This document shows, piece after piece, positions 50,544 through 59,566 of a stretch of 64,000 nucleotides of DNA. Source of the stretch: CAYVQA01 sp045119035 (GTDB taxonomy: Bacteria; Bacillota_I; Bacilli_A; ML615J-28; CAG-313); the NCBI GenBank assembly GCA_045119035.1, contig JBGVCU010000004.1:1-64000 (forward strand). Direction: 5' to 3'. Position 1 is the stretch's first letter, and each line of letters begins with the position of its first letter. Below the pieces are notes generated by a model that was not told the DNA's origin, did not search any database, and was given only the letters and a program-made list of their open reading frames with translations. Both the position numbers and the translations under genes were made by a program.

Positions 50544-53216
50544 GTGAAAGAATTTGAAGAAAAAGAATTGTTAGAAGAAGAAATTGATTCTTCTGATACA
50601 GAAAAAGAAGAAGACACAGATGAACCTGAAGAAGAACTAGATAATCAGTTGTTAGAGGATAACAAAGATTATGTAGTTAATGTTGATTTATCAGATGAAA
50701 TGCAAAATTCATTTTTAAGCTATGCGATGAGTGTTATTGTGGCTCGTGCACTACCTGATGTAAGAGATGGAATGAAACCAGTTCATAGAAGAATCTTATA
50801 TACAATGAGTGAATTAGGTGTATTTAGTGACAAACCGCATAAGAAATCTGCCCGTATAGTAGGAGACGCTATGGGGAAATATCACCCGCACGGAGATTCT
50901 GCAATATATGAAGCAATGGTTCGTATGGCTCAAGATTTTAGTTACAGATATCCTTTAGTTGACGGCCATGGAAATTTTGGTTCTGTTGATGGTGATGGCG
51001 CAGCGGCTATGCGTTACACTGAAGCAAGAATGTCCAAGATTACAAACGAATTATTAAGAGATTTAAATAAAAATACTGTTGATTTTCAAGATAACTACGA
51101 CGGATCTGAACAAGAACCTGTTGTATTACCGGCGAAAATTCCAAATCTTTTAGTTAACGGTGCTACAGGTATTGCTGTTGGTATGGCTACTAATATTCCA
51201 CCGCATAATTTAACTGAAGTAATTAATGGAGTTTTAGCGTTAATTGAAAATCCGAATATTTCAATAGAAGAATTGATGTTGCATATTCAAGCACCAGATT
51301 TCCCAACTGGAGCAAAAATAATGGGACTTTCAAGCGTTAAACAAGCATATACTACTGGATCAGGTACTATTACTCTTCGCGCCAAATCCAAAGTAGTTAA
51401 TTTATCAAATAACAAAAAAGAGATTATTATTACAGAAATTCCATACCAAGTTAATAAAACAAAATTAATTGAAAGAATAGCAGAGTTAGTTAAAGACAAA
51501 ATAATAGACGGTATTACCGATTTAAGAGATGAATCTAACAGAAAAGGTATGCGTATTATTATCGAATTAAGAAGAGACGCAAATTCTGGGGTTATACTTA
51601 ATAATTTATACAAATACAGTCAATTACAAACAACGTATGGTATAAACATGATTGCCTTAGATAAAGGTCAACCAAAGACATTAAATTTAAAACAAATACT
51701 TGAATGTTATTTGGAACATCAAATAGAGGTTGTTACACGTAGAACTGAGTACGATCTAGATAAAAATAAAAATAGACTTCATATTGTTGAAGGATTATTA
51801 ATTGCATTGGCAAATATCGATGAAGTTGTTGAAACTATTAAACTATCTAAAACAGATGAGGAAGCGACATCTAAATTACAAGAGCAATTTTTATTAACAG
51901 AAATTCAAGCTAAAGCAATCTTAGATATGAGATTAAGAAGATTAACAGGGCTAGAAGTTAATAAATTAACTCAAGAAAAGTCTGATTTAGAAAAATTAGT
52001 TTCATATTTAACAGAAATTTTAGAAAACCATGACAAAAAGATGAAAGTGATTGTCGAAGAATTAACTGAAATTGCACGAAAATATGGAGATGAAAGAAAG
52101 TCAGAGATTGATTTAAGCGAAGACTTAGAAGTTGCTGATGAAGATCTAATTCCTGTAGAAGATGTAATTATTACTATGACAAATCAAGGATATATAAAAA
52201 GAATGACTGTAGACACATACCGCGTTCAAAGAAGAGGTGGTAAAGGTATTACAGGAGCGAAGATGAAAGAAGATGATTTTGTTGAAAAAGTAATGTTTAC
52301 TTCTACTCATGATACGCTTTTATTCTTCAGTAATTTAGGTAAGGTTTATGCTTTAAAAGCTTATCAAGTTCCTTTAACAAGTAGAACGTCAAAAGGACTT
52401 CCGATTGTTAATTTATTAAAATTTGAAGAAGGCGAGTATTTAGCTACAATAATTAATGTAAAATCCCTAGATGATCCAGGATATTTAATATTTGCCACTA
52501 AGAATGGTATCATTAAAAAAACTGAATTGGTTCAATATAAGAACATTCGTTCTACTGGAATTCGTGCGATTACTTTAAATTCTAATGACGAATTAATTAA
52601 AGTAAGTTTAACAGATGGAACAAAAGATATTATTTTTGCTGCTTCAAACGGTAAAGCAATTAGATTTAACGAAGATACTGTGCGTTCTACAAATAGAATC
52701 GCAAGTGGAGTAAAAGGAATTAAAGTTGCTACAGGAGAAAGAGCAATTGGTCTTGCTGTTGTTAATGCAGAAGATGATCAGATTATTATTGTTACTGAGA
52801 ACGGATACGGAAAACGAACAAGCGCTGATGATTTTAAAGTAAAAGGAAGAAACGGAAAAGGAGTTAAATTCTTGAATATGACTGATAAAGTTGGAATTCC
52901 TGTTTGTCTTGATACAGCGTCTGATAGTGAAGATTTAATGGTTATTACTGATGGAGGTATGATCATTAGAACACCTTTAGGTGCAATTTCGAAAATTGGT
53001 CGAGATGCGCAAGGTGTAAGAATTATTAAGGTTGACGATACTCAAAAAGTTGCTTCAATAGCTATTGTTCCTCATCAAGATGAAGAAGAAGAAGTCATTG
53101 ATGAAAAAATAAATGATACAGAAAATGAAATGAAAGAACTATTAAATGCATATAATTCTGACGAATTAATCGATGAAGACGATACTATCGAAGAATTTGA
53201 TGAAGAAAAAGAATAA
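50544..53216 (+). CDS. gyrA: DNA gyrase subunit A with acidic N- and C-terminal extensions
   Basis: Breakage-reunion subunit. 890 residues; starts with GTG after AGGAGGTGAAACT. Core motifs: LSYAMSVIVARALPDVRDGM, YHPHGDSAIYEAMVRMAQDF and the catalytic Tyr in AAMRYTEARMS (near residue 155). The C-terminal beta-pinwheel has a GyrA box-like QRRGGKGITG. Unusual are ~45 extra acidic residues at the N-terminus (EEKELLEEEIDSSDTEKEED) and a ~45-residue acidic tail. The tail is known in some gyrases as a regulator of supercoiling; the N-terminal addition is less usual. Confidence 0.97.
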   Translation: MKEFEEKELLEEEIDSSDTEKEEDTDEPEEELDNQLLEDNKDYVVNVDLSDEMQNSFLSYAMSVIVARALPDVRDGMKPVHRRILYTMSELGVFSDKPHKKSARIVGDAMGKYHPHGDSAIYEAMVRMAQDFSYRYPLVDGHGNFGSVDGDGAAAMRYTEARMSKITNELLRDLNKNTVDFQDNYDGSEQEPVVLPAKIPNLLVNGATGIAVGMATNIPPHNLTEVINGVLALIENPNISIEELMLHIQAPDFPTGAKIMGLSSVKQAYTTGSGTITLRAKSKVVNLSNNKKEIIITEIPYQVNKTKLIERIAELVKDKIIDGITDLRDESNRKGMRIIIELRRDANSGVILNNLYKYSQLQTTYGINMIALDKGQPKTLNLKQILECYLEHQIEVVTRRTEYDLDKNKNRLHIVEGLLIALANIDEVVETIKLSKTDEEATSKLQEQFLLTEIQAKAILDMRLRRLTGLEVNKLTQEKSDLEKLVSYLTEILENHDKKMKVIVEELTEIARKYGDERKSEIDLSEDLEVADEDLIPVEDVIITMTNQGYIKRMTVDTYRVQRRGGKGITGAKMKEDDFVEKVMFTSTHDTLLFFSNLGKVYALKAYQVPLTSRTSKGLPIVNLLKFEEGEYLATIINVKSLDDPGYLIFATKNGIIKKTELVQYKNIRSTGIRAITLNSNDELIKVSLTDGTKDIIFAASNGKAIRFNEDTVRSTNRIASGVKGIKVATGERAIGLAVVNAEDDQIIIVTENGYGKRTSADDFKVKGRNGKGVKFLNMTDKVGIPVCLDTASDSEDLMVITDGGMIIRTPLGAISKIGRDAQGVRIIKVDDTQKVASIAIVPHQDEEEEVIDEKINDTENEMKELLNAYNSDELIDEDDTIEEFDEEKE

Positions 53217-53220
53217 AAAC

Positions 53221-53249
53221 TTGACAATATATTTAAAAATAGGTATACT
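53221..53249 (+). promoter_or_regulatory. Promoter of serS T-box transcript
   Basis: TTGACA (53221-53226), 17 bases, TATACT (53244-53249), directly behind gyrA. Confidence 0.8.
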
Positions 53250-53254
53250 ATATA

Positions 53255-53470
53255 AAAACTAATGATGTGGACAATAGTAACATAATTTATTATAGAGAGT
53301 TAACGTTTGGTGTAAGTTAATATGAATTAGTTATGAATCTACCACTGAAGTGGGTATAAAAGCTACCCCGGACGGGAACCGTTACATTCCTTAAGAGAGA
53401 TTTGAAAAAATCTAATCTGGGTGGCACCGCGGATAAACTATTCGTCCCTGTTTTTACAGGGACTTTTTTC
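53255..53470 (+). promoter_or_regulatory. T-box leader of serS (Ser, UCU specifier)
   Basis: T-box core GGGTGGCACCGCGG at 53419-53432 and terminator hairpin GTCCCTGT / ACAGGGAC (53444-53463) with TTTTTT. Upstream GAATCTACC places a TCT triplet at 53338-53340 in the specifier position. Uncharged tRNA-Ser should switch on serS. Confidence 0.9.
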
Positions 53471-53482
53471 TTTGGAGGGTAT

Positions 53483-54763
53483 ATGTTAGATATTAAATTA
53501 ATTAGAGAAGATTGTGAAGAAGTTATTAGAAGACTTAACACAAGAGGAAAAGATTTTAGTTATTTACGTGATTTAAAGCAAATGGACGAAGACAGAAGAA
53601 AACTATTAGTCAAAGTTGAAACTTTAAAAAACGAAAGAAACGAAAAGAGTAAACAAATTGGTTTATTGAAAAGACAAAAACTTGATGCTACAGAAGTTTT
53701 AAATAGTGTTGCGCATTTAGGTGATGAAATTAAAAGTTCTGAAGAAGAATTAAAAGTTTTAGAAGAAAAAATTCATTATATTTTATTAATTACACCTAAT
53801 TTAGTACATAAAGATGTAAAAGTAGGTAAAGATGAAACTGAAAACAGAGTAATGAGATTTTTCAAAGAACCAACAAAATTTGACTTTGAACCTAAAGATC
53901 ATCATGAATTAGGAACAAAACTTGGAATATTTGATTTTGACCGTGCTGCAAAAATTACAGGTGCAAGATTTGTTGTTTATAAAGGACTGGGTGCTAGATT
54001 AGAAAGAGCTTTAATTGCTTTCATGATGGATTTACATACAATGAGAAATAACTATAAAGAAGTTATGCCTCCGTTTATTGTAAATAGAGCATCTATGATT
54101 GGTACAGGACAATTCCCTAAATTTGAAGAAGATGCATACAGAGTAAGTGCAAGCGCTGATGAAGATTGGTATTTAAATCCTACAGCAGAAGTTCCTACTA
54201 TTAACATGTATAGAGATGAAATTTTAGATGGTGACGATTTACCTATTAAATATGCTTCATTTACTACAGCATTTAGAGCTGAAGCTGGAAGTGCAGGAAG
54301 AGATACAAAAGGAATTTTAAGACAACATCAATTTAATAAAGTAGAATTAATTAAGTTTGCAAAGCCAGAAGATTCATATAATGAACTTGAAGCAATGGTA
54401 CGTGATTCTGAAGAAGTTCTTCGTCAATTAGATATTCCTTACCGTGTTGTTGAATTATGCACAGGAGATATGGGGTTTGGTATGGCAAAGACATATGATA
54501 TCGAAGTATGGCTACCAGGACAAAATACTTATCGTGAAATTGGTTCAATAAGTAATGCTGAAGATTATCAAGCAAGAAGAGCAAATATTCGTTTTAGAAG
54601 AACGAAAGATTCTAAAACTGAACTTGTTCATACTTTAAATGGATCAGGTTTAGCGGTTGGAAGAACTGTAATTGCAGTTATTGAAAATTACCAACAAGCA
54701 GATGGTACTATAAAAATACCAGAAGCATTAAAACCTTACATGGGTGTAGATTACATTAAATAA
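53483..54763 (+). CDS. serS: Seryl-tRNA synthetase
   Basis: Class IIa synthetase. From the true start MLDIKLIREDCEEVIRRLNT the product has 426 residues: an N-terminal coiled-coil tRNA-binding arm (~30-100), then the catalytic domain with TAEVPTINMYRDEI, motif 2 FRAEAGSAGRDTKGILRQHQ and motif 3 GSGLAVGRTVIAVIENYQ. The open frame from 53402 runs through the T-box and is not the start; GGAGGGTATATG at 53483 is. Confidence 0.97.
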   Translation: MLDIKLIREDCEEVIRRLNTRGKDFSYLRDLKQMDEDRRKLLVKVETLKNERNEKSKQIGLLKRQKLDATEVLNSVAHLGDEIKSSEEELKVLEEKIHYILLITPNLVHKDVKVGKDETENRVMRFFKEPTKFDFEPKDHHELGTKLGIFDFDRAAKITGARFVVYKGLGARLERALIAFMMDLHTMRNNYKEVMPPFIVNRASMIGTGQFPKFEEDAYRVSASADEDWYLNPTAEVPTINMYRDEILDGDDLPIKYASFTTAFRAEAGSAGRDTKGILRQHQFNKVELIKFAKPEDSYNELEAMVRDSEEVLRQLDIPYRVVELCTGDMGFGMAKTYDIEVWLPGQNTYREIGSISNAEDYQARRANIRFRRTKDSKTELVHTLNGSGLAVGRTVIAVIENYQQADGTIKIPEALKPYMGVDYIK

Positions 54764-54789
54764 AAAGAAGCCGCTGGCTTCTTTTTTTA
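54762..54789 (+). terminator. Terminator of serS
   Basis: AGAAGCC (54766-54772) pairs with GGCTTCT (54776-54782), then TTTTTT. Confidence 0.85.
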
Positions 54790-54862
54790 TGTTTATAAAT
54801 GTTTATTTATTTCAATATTTAACGAAAATTATAACATTTTGTATATAAAGACATATATATAA

Positions 54863-54895
54863 CAAAAAAAAAGATAGTAGCTAAACTACTATCTA
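54863..54895 (-). terminator. Terminator of the HIT protein gene
   Basis: GATAGTAG (54873-54880) pairs with CTACTATC (54886-54893), overlapping the stop codon; T9 tract on the minus strand. Confidence 0.8.
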
Positions 54896-55291
54896 TTTCA
54901 TAATCTTGTTGTAAACTTCTTCTAATAAGTCTTTGTTATATTCATGTTCAACAGGACTTAAATTAATTTCTTCTTTAGAATAGCGAGGAATAATATGAAT
55001 ATGTAAATGCATTACTGTTTGTCCTGCTATTTGACCGCTATTATTTAAGATGTTTAAATCGTTAAAGTGTAATTTTTCTTTTAATAAATCTGAAACTTTT
55101 TTTACAACAACGAATAATTTTGATGCAAGATCTTCTGGTAAATCGAAAACATTAGTAATATGTTTTTTTGGTAAAACTAAGGTATGCCCAGGAGTTGCTT
55201 GAGAAATATCTAACATTGCATAAAAATCATCATCTTCATAAATTTTATATGAAGGAATTTCTTTGTTTAAAATTTTACAAAAAATGCACAT
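54893..55291 (-). CDS. HIT-family nucleotide hydrolase
   Basis: A 132-residue Hint-type histidine-triad protein that splits adenosine phosphoramidates and related nucleotides. N-terminal CIFCKILNKEIPSYKIYEDD, the GHTLVLPKKH strand and the triad HLHIHIIPR near residues 95-103 are intact. Against the direction of replication, it is a single-gene unit. GAGGTGATACAAAATG start; the two overlapping plus-strand ORFs are shadows. Confidence 0.92.
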   Translation of the reverse strand: MCIFCKILNKEIPSYKIYEDDDFYAMLDISQATPGHTLVLPKKHITNVFDLPEDLASKLFVVVKKVSDLLKEKLHFNDLNILNNSGQIAGQTVMHLHIHIIPRYSKEEINLSPVEHEYNKDLLEEVYNKIMK

Positions 55292-55370
55292 TTTGTATCA
55301 CCTCAATAATATTTTATCAAATGTCTTTTAAAATTGCAAGAAAATATGATAGAATTATATAGGTGATTAA

Positions 55371-55916
55371 ATGAATAATAGAAATACAACAAGAAGAGTA
55401 GTAACAATTTCAATATTAATATCATTAAGTGTTATTTTTTCATATTTTGATAATTTAATATCTAATGGTATTTTTTCGTCGTTGCGTGTTATAGTTCCAA
55501 GTTTTAAAATTGGACTAGCAAATATAGCAATTATAATGTTCGTATATAAATTTAAAACAAGTGAAGGATTAATTTCTATATTTTTAAAATCTGTATTAGT
55601 TGCTCTATTGTTTACTGGGCCAACAGGTTTTATGATTGGTTTTCCTGGAACACTATTAAGTTTCTTTGTTATGAAAATTTTATCAAAAGCACTTAAAGAA
55701 GAAAAATACATGCCTTTTGTAAGTGCAATAGGTGGTTTAAGTCATTCTTTTGGACAAATTGTATCGGCATTTATTATTTACGGTATTACAAAAATCGAAG
55801 CATTTATAGTTTATGCTCCTTTAATTTTTGTAATTAGTATTTTTTCTGGAGTTTTAGTTGGTATAGTTGGCAAAAAAACGATTAAACTAATAGATACTTA
55901 TCAATTAATAAAGTAA
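55371..55916 (+). CDS. Gx transporter-family membrane protein (former HepS-like)
   Basis: A 181-residue polytopic protein, about five helices. Features GLANIAIIMFVYKFKTSEGL and GPTGFMIGFPGTLLSFFVMK match the family once called heptaprenyl diphosphate synthase component I and now described as Gx transporter family, an ECF-type substrate-binding fold whose substrate is uncertain. No ECF ATPase genes lie next to it. Start AGGTGATTAAATG; it is divergent from the HIT gene. Confidence 0.75.
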   Translation: MNNRNTTRRVVTISILISLSVIFSYFDNLISNGIFSSLRVIVPSFKIGLANIAIIMFVYKFKTSEGLISIFLKSVLVALLFTGPTGFMIGFPGTLLSFFVMKILSKALKEEKYMPFVSAIGGLSHSFGQIVSAFIIYGITKIEAFIVYAPLIFVISIFSGVLVGIVGKKTIKLIDTYQLIK

Positions 55917-55923
55917 ACGTCTA

Positions 55924-56259
55924 TTATCCAAAAGGATATTCGTATTCAATAGTATCTTCAAAAGATACATATGAAAGATAAATTGTTAGTAATAAATAAT
56001 TTATTCCAGTTTGATTGTCTCGAACAATTAGGTGGTCTTTACCGGCTTCTAAAATTTCACCTTTAAAAATTTTTGAACCCCATTGACTTCCTTCAAAACT
56101 CATATATACAGTTGCAATTTTACCTTTATTTAATCTTAAGATATTTTCAATATAAGATTGTTCTTGATAAATTGGATTATTTGGGTAAGGTTGTTGATAA
56201 GGCCCAAAGTTATAATTTGGATAAGGGGTACCATATGGTGGTTGATAGTTAATTGTCAT
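55924..56259 (-). CDS. gerQ: Spore coat protein GerQ
   Basis: In Bacillus GerQ (YwdL) is a coat protein cross-linked by transglutaminase and required to localise CwlJ for germination. The 111 residues have a Pro/Tyr/Gln/Asn-rich N-terminus (1-33) and a C-terminal domain YIENILRLNKGKIATVYMSF, FKGEILEAGKDHLIVRDNQT and YLLLTIYLSYVSFEDTIEYE that matches GerQ. It follows cwlJ by ~60 bp in the same direction, a logical pairing. AAAGGAGATTTTATG start. Confidence 0.9.
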   Translation of the reverse strand: MTINYQPPYGTPYPNYNFGPYQQPYPNNPIYQEQSYIENILRLNKGKIATVYMSFEGSQWGSKIFKGEILEAGKDHLIVRDNQTGINYLLLTIYLSYVSFEDTIEYEYPFG

Positions 56260-56320
56260 AAAATCTCCTTTATTTTGTTTTTACAGTAAAGTATATGATT
56301 CTAAATTGTCTATTATTACA

Positions 56321-56749
56321 CTAATAGCAATTTTCTGATTCTACTGGAGAATAAAAACAATGAGATTTATATCTACCACTGTTCCACTGGTTCCACCATT
56401 TTTCCATACAACTTTGACCGTTGGAATTATAAAACCATAAAGATCTTGTTGCTGGGTGAAATTTTTCGCCTTTTATGCAACGTCTTGCAAGTTTTATATC
56501 AACACTTCTTGCTGCTTGATAAAAGTAAGGGAATAAGGTTGCTTCAAAACCTCCAGGTCTTTGAAATACCATTTGTTCTATTGATGTAATGTTTTTAAAG
56601 TCTAGGCACTTTGCAAGTACTCTATTTATACCAACATTACCTACCATTAACATTCCTAAACTCCCTTCACTTTCTGCTTCTGCTCTCATGAGCCTTGCAA
56701 GAAGTTTAACTTCTTCTTCATTATGAGATACTACGCTTATATATATCAC
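56321..56749 (-). CDS. cwlJ: Spore cortex-lytic hydrolase CwlJ
   Basis: SleB/CwlJ-type lytic enzyme that opens the spore cortex during germination. The sequence VKLLARLMRAEAESEG (catalytic Glu), GMLMVGNVGINRVLAKCLDF, MVFQRPGGFEA and YKSHCFYSP matches CwlJ over its full length; no signal peptide, as expected for a coat-located enzyme. The start is uncertain: the only standard codon is GTG at 56749, which overlaps the Shine-Dalgarno GAGGTG. An ATA at 56738-56740 lies 6 bases after GAGGTG and aligns with Met1 of Bacillus CwlJ as I remember it. Confidence 0.92.
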   Translation of the reverse strand: MIYISVVSHNEEEVKLLARLMRAEAESEGSLGMLMVGNVGINRVLAKCLDFKNITSIEQMVFQRPGGFEATLFPYFYQAARSVDIKLARRCIKGEKFHPATRSLWFYNSNGQSCMEKWWNQWNSGRYKSHCFYSPVESENCY

Positions 56750-56797
56750 CTCATAATAAGATATTAATTAATAAAAAAATTATGTTAGGAAGATAAA

Positions 56798-57316
56798 ATG
56801 AACAAAAAAATAAATTTATCAAGTTCAAATAAATATATAATTAAAAAACCTGGTTCGCATAAATGTGATCACAGTTGTCAAAATAAAAAACAAGGTTGTC
56901 CTTTGTGTGGAAAAATAGGTATGAGTGTTCCTCTTGAAACAGTACAAACTTTAACACAAATGGAAAATATTGGTTCTAGCTTCTTTTTATGCACTAGCCC
57001 GAATTGCAAAGTTGTTTATTATAATAAAGAGTTTATATTTAATAAATGTGATATAACTACTAAAGTTTGGTATAAAGAACCTATTGAAGATTTTATTGTT
57101 TGTTATTGTCAAAATATCAAATTAATTGATGTTATGAATGCTGTTACTTATTTAAGAGGTAATAATAACAAAGAAGATGTACTAAAATTTTTAAATAAAA
57201 ATCAATTAAACAAAGATTGTTTACATAAAAATCCTACAGGTGTTTCGTGTGATAAATTATTTGATAACGCCTTAGAATTTGCAAAGAATAGATATAATAA
57301 ATTAAAAGGAGAATAA
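56798..57316 (+). CDS. CopZ-like [2Fe-2S]/zinc-binding protein (Csac_0668-type)
   Basis: A 172-residue Cys-rich cytosolic protein. N-terminal HKCDHSCQNKKQGCPLCGKI has the zinc-site CPxC; CTSPNCKVVYYN and the central strand KVWYKEPIEDFIVCYCQNI give further Cys pairs; the C-terminal CLHKNPTGVSC completes a BFD-like [2Fe-2S] pattern. This order recalls the N-terminal domain of Archaeoglobus CopZ and the Csac_0668 family. No heavy-metal-associated domain or copper ATPase is nearby. It runs directly into ppa (4-bp gap), forming an operon. Confidence 0.65.
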   Translation: MNKKINLSSSNKYIIKKPGSHKCDHSCQNKKQGCPLCGKIGMSVPLETVQTLTQMENIGSSFFLCTSPNCKVVYYNKEFIFNKCDITTKVWYKEPIEDFIVCYCQNIKLIDVMNAVTYLRGNNNKEDVLKFLNKNQLNKDCLHKNPTGVSCDKLFDNALEFAKNRYNKLKGE

Positions 57317-57319
57317 ACT

Positions 57320-57850
57320 ATGAATATTTGGCATGATATTAATCCAGAAAGAATTAAAAGTGACGATTTTATTGCTGTAGTTGAGATTAAAAAAGGGTCT
57401 AAGAAAAAATATGAATTAGATAAAGAAACAGGATTAATCATTTTAGACAGAATTTTATATACTTCAACACATTATCCTGCAAACTATGGTTTTATACCAA
57501 GAACATATGGAGAAGATAATGACCCACTAGATGTTTTAGTGTTATGTAGTGATGGGTTAGAACCATTAAGTATGGTTAGATGTTATCCTGTTGGTGTTAT
57601 TAGAATGATCGATGACAACCAAGTAGATGATAAGATTATTGCAATTCCTTTTAAAGATCCAACATGGAATTTTTGTAATGGAATGAAAGATTTACCACCC
57701 CATCTAGCAGAAGAAATTGAACATTTCTTCCAAGTTTATAAAATGTTGGAACATAAAGAAACTACAGTTTTAACAGTTTTAGATAAAGAGGACGCTTTAG
57801 ATATAATTAATAAAGCGATGGATAGATATAATACAATTTTTAACAAATAA
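57320..57850 (+). CDS. ppa: Inorganic pyrophosphatase, family I
   Basis: Cytosolic enzyme splitting PPi. 176 residues; catalytic region ANYGFIPRTYGEDNDPLDVL with the metal-binding acidic residues near 60-75, and IAIPFKDPTWN. Most Bacillus relatives use family II (PpaC); family I is common in Mollicutes and Erysipelotrichia. Position before fhs-folD is not a known operon, but ppa, fhs and folD run in the same direction at short distance. GGAGAATAAACTATG start. Confidence 0.94.
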   Translation: MNIWHDINPERIKSDDFIAVVEIKKGSKKKYELDKETGLIILDRILYTSTHYPANYGFIPRTYGEDNDPLDVLVLCSDGLEPLSMVRCYPVGVIRMIDDNQVDDKIIAIPFKDPTWNFCNGMKDLPPHLAEEIEHFFQVYKMLEHKETTVLTVLDKEDALDIINKAMDRYNTIFNK

Positions 57851-57889
57851 AAAATATATTTATATATATTAAAATGTAGGAGGCGTAAA

Positions 57890-59557
57890 ATGTTAAGTGA
57901 TATTGAAATTGCTAAACAAAGTAAAATGGTTAAAATAAGTGAATTAATCGAAAAATTAAACATTGATGAAGATGATGTTGATTATTATGGAAAATATAAA
58001 GCTAAATTGAATTTAAGTTTATATGATAAGTTAGCTGACAAAAAAGATGGTAAATTAATTTTAGTATCTGCTATATCACCAACACCTTTAGGTGAAGGAA
58101 AATCAACAACTACTATTGGATTAACAGATGCTATGAATAAATTAAATTATAATACTCTTGCTGCGCTTCGTGAACCATCACTAGGACCTGTTTTTGGTGT
58201 AAAAGGTGGAGCAGCTGGAGGAGGATATGCACAAGTTAATCCGATGGCTGATTTAAATTTACATTTTACAGGAGACTTGCATGCAATGACTTCTGCTAAT
58301 AATTTAATTAGTGCATGCATTGATAATCATATTCATCAAGGTAATTTATTAAATATTGATCCTGAAAATATTCGATGGGAAAGATGTTTAGATTTAAATG
58401 ATCGTGCTCTTCGTCAAGTAGTAGTTGGTTGTGGGCCAAAATCTAATGGTGTTGAAAGAAAAGATCGTTTTAACATTACTGTTGCTTCCGAAATTATGGC
58501 TATTCTATGTTTAGCTAAAGATTTAAAAGATTTAAGAAGAAGAATTGAAGACATTATTGTTGGATATACATATGATAAAAAAGTGGTAACTGTCAAAGAT
58601 TTAGGAATTGCTGGAAGTGTTGTTGTACTTTTAAAAGATGCTATGAATCCAAATGTAATTCAAACATTAGAAAATAATCCTGTATTAGTTCATGGTGGAC
58701 CATTTGCTAATATAGCACATGGATGTAATTCAATTGTAGCAACTAAAATGGCCTTAAAACTTGCTGATTATGTTGTTACTGAAGCTGGATTTGGTGCAGA
58801 TTTAGGTGCTGAGAAATTTTTAGATATTAAATGTCGTGAAGCTGGATTAAAAGTATCAGCAGTTGTAATTGTAGCAACAATTAAAGCATTGAAATATCAT
58901 GGAAATGTTAAAATGAAAGATATTCAAGAAGAAAATATAGAAGCATTAGAAAAAGGATTTATGAATTTAGTAAAGCATGTTGATACAATTCAGAAATTTG
59001 GAATTCCTTTTGTTATCGCTTTAAATAAATATCATACTGATACTGAAAATGAATTAAATACATTTAATAAACTTGCAAGTGAGTATAATTTCCCTGTAGC
59101 TCTAAGCGAAGTATTTGCTAAAGGAGGAGAAGGTGGTATTGAACTTGCTAAACAAGTTGTTGCATCTATTAATGAACCTCATACACCTAAATATATGTAT
59201 GATTTAACTGATACTATTGAAAACAAAATTAATTTAATTGCAAAAAATGTATATGGAGCAAAAGATGTTGTCTTTTCTGAATATGCTAAAGAACAATTAA
59301 TTGAATTAGAAAATTCAAAATATAAAGACTTTTATATTTGTATGGCAAAAACTCCGCTTTCTTTAACAGATAATCCTAAGCTTGTTGGTAGACCACAAGA
59401 GTTTACTATTTCAATTAAAGAAATTAAAATTTCTGCTGGAGCTCGTTTTTTAGTTTGCTTAACAGGAGATATTATGACAATGCCTGGTCTTCCAAAAGAA
59501 CCATTAGCAAATAAAATTGATTTAAATGAATTAAATGAAATAATTAATTTATCATAG
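57890..59557 (+). CDS. fhs: Formate-tetrahydrofolate ligase
   Basis: ATP-dependent formation of 10-formyl-THF from formate. 555 residues, standard length. P-loop PTPLGEGKSTTTIGLTDAMN near 64-83, LREPSLGPVFGVKGGAAGGG, NNLISACIDNH, ELAKQVV and the late MTMPGLPKEP loop. With folD next door it feeds one-carbon units to purine and formyl-Met synthesis. AGGAGGCGTAAAATG start. TAG stop. Confidence 0.97.
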   Translation: MLSDIEIAKQSKMVKISELIEKLNIDEDDVDYYGKYKAKLNLSLYDKLADKKDGKLILVSAISPTPLGEGKSTTTIGLTDAMNKLNYNTLAALREPSLGPVFGVKGGAAGGGYAQVNPMADLNLHFTGDLHAMTSANNLISACIDNHIHQGNLLNIDPENIRWERCLDLNDRALRQVVVGCGPKSNGVERKDRFNITVASEIMAILCLAKDLKDLRRRIEDIIVGYTYDKKVVTVKDLGIAGSVVVLLKDAMNPNVIQTLENNPVLVHGGPFANIAHGCNSIVATKMALKLADYVVTEAGFGADLGAEKFLDIKCREAGLKVSAVVIVATIKALKYHGNVKMKDIQEENIEALEKGFMNLVKHVDTIQKFGIPFVIALNKYHTDTENELNTFNKLASEYNFPVALSEVFAKGGEGGIELAKQVVASINEPHTPKYMYDLTDTIENKINLIAKNVYGAKDVVFSEYAKEQLIELENSKYKDFYICMAKTPLSLTDNPKLVGRPQEFTISIKEIKISAGARFLVCLTGDIMTMPGLPKEPLANKIDLNELNEIINLS

Positions 59558-59566
59558 GAGTAAAAT

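Noticed and set aside
53402..53482. Upstream extension of serS
   Set aside because: Runs through the T-box core and terminator hairpin; true start has GGAGGG and matches the family.
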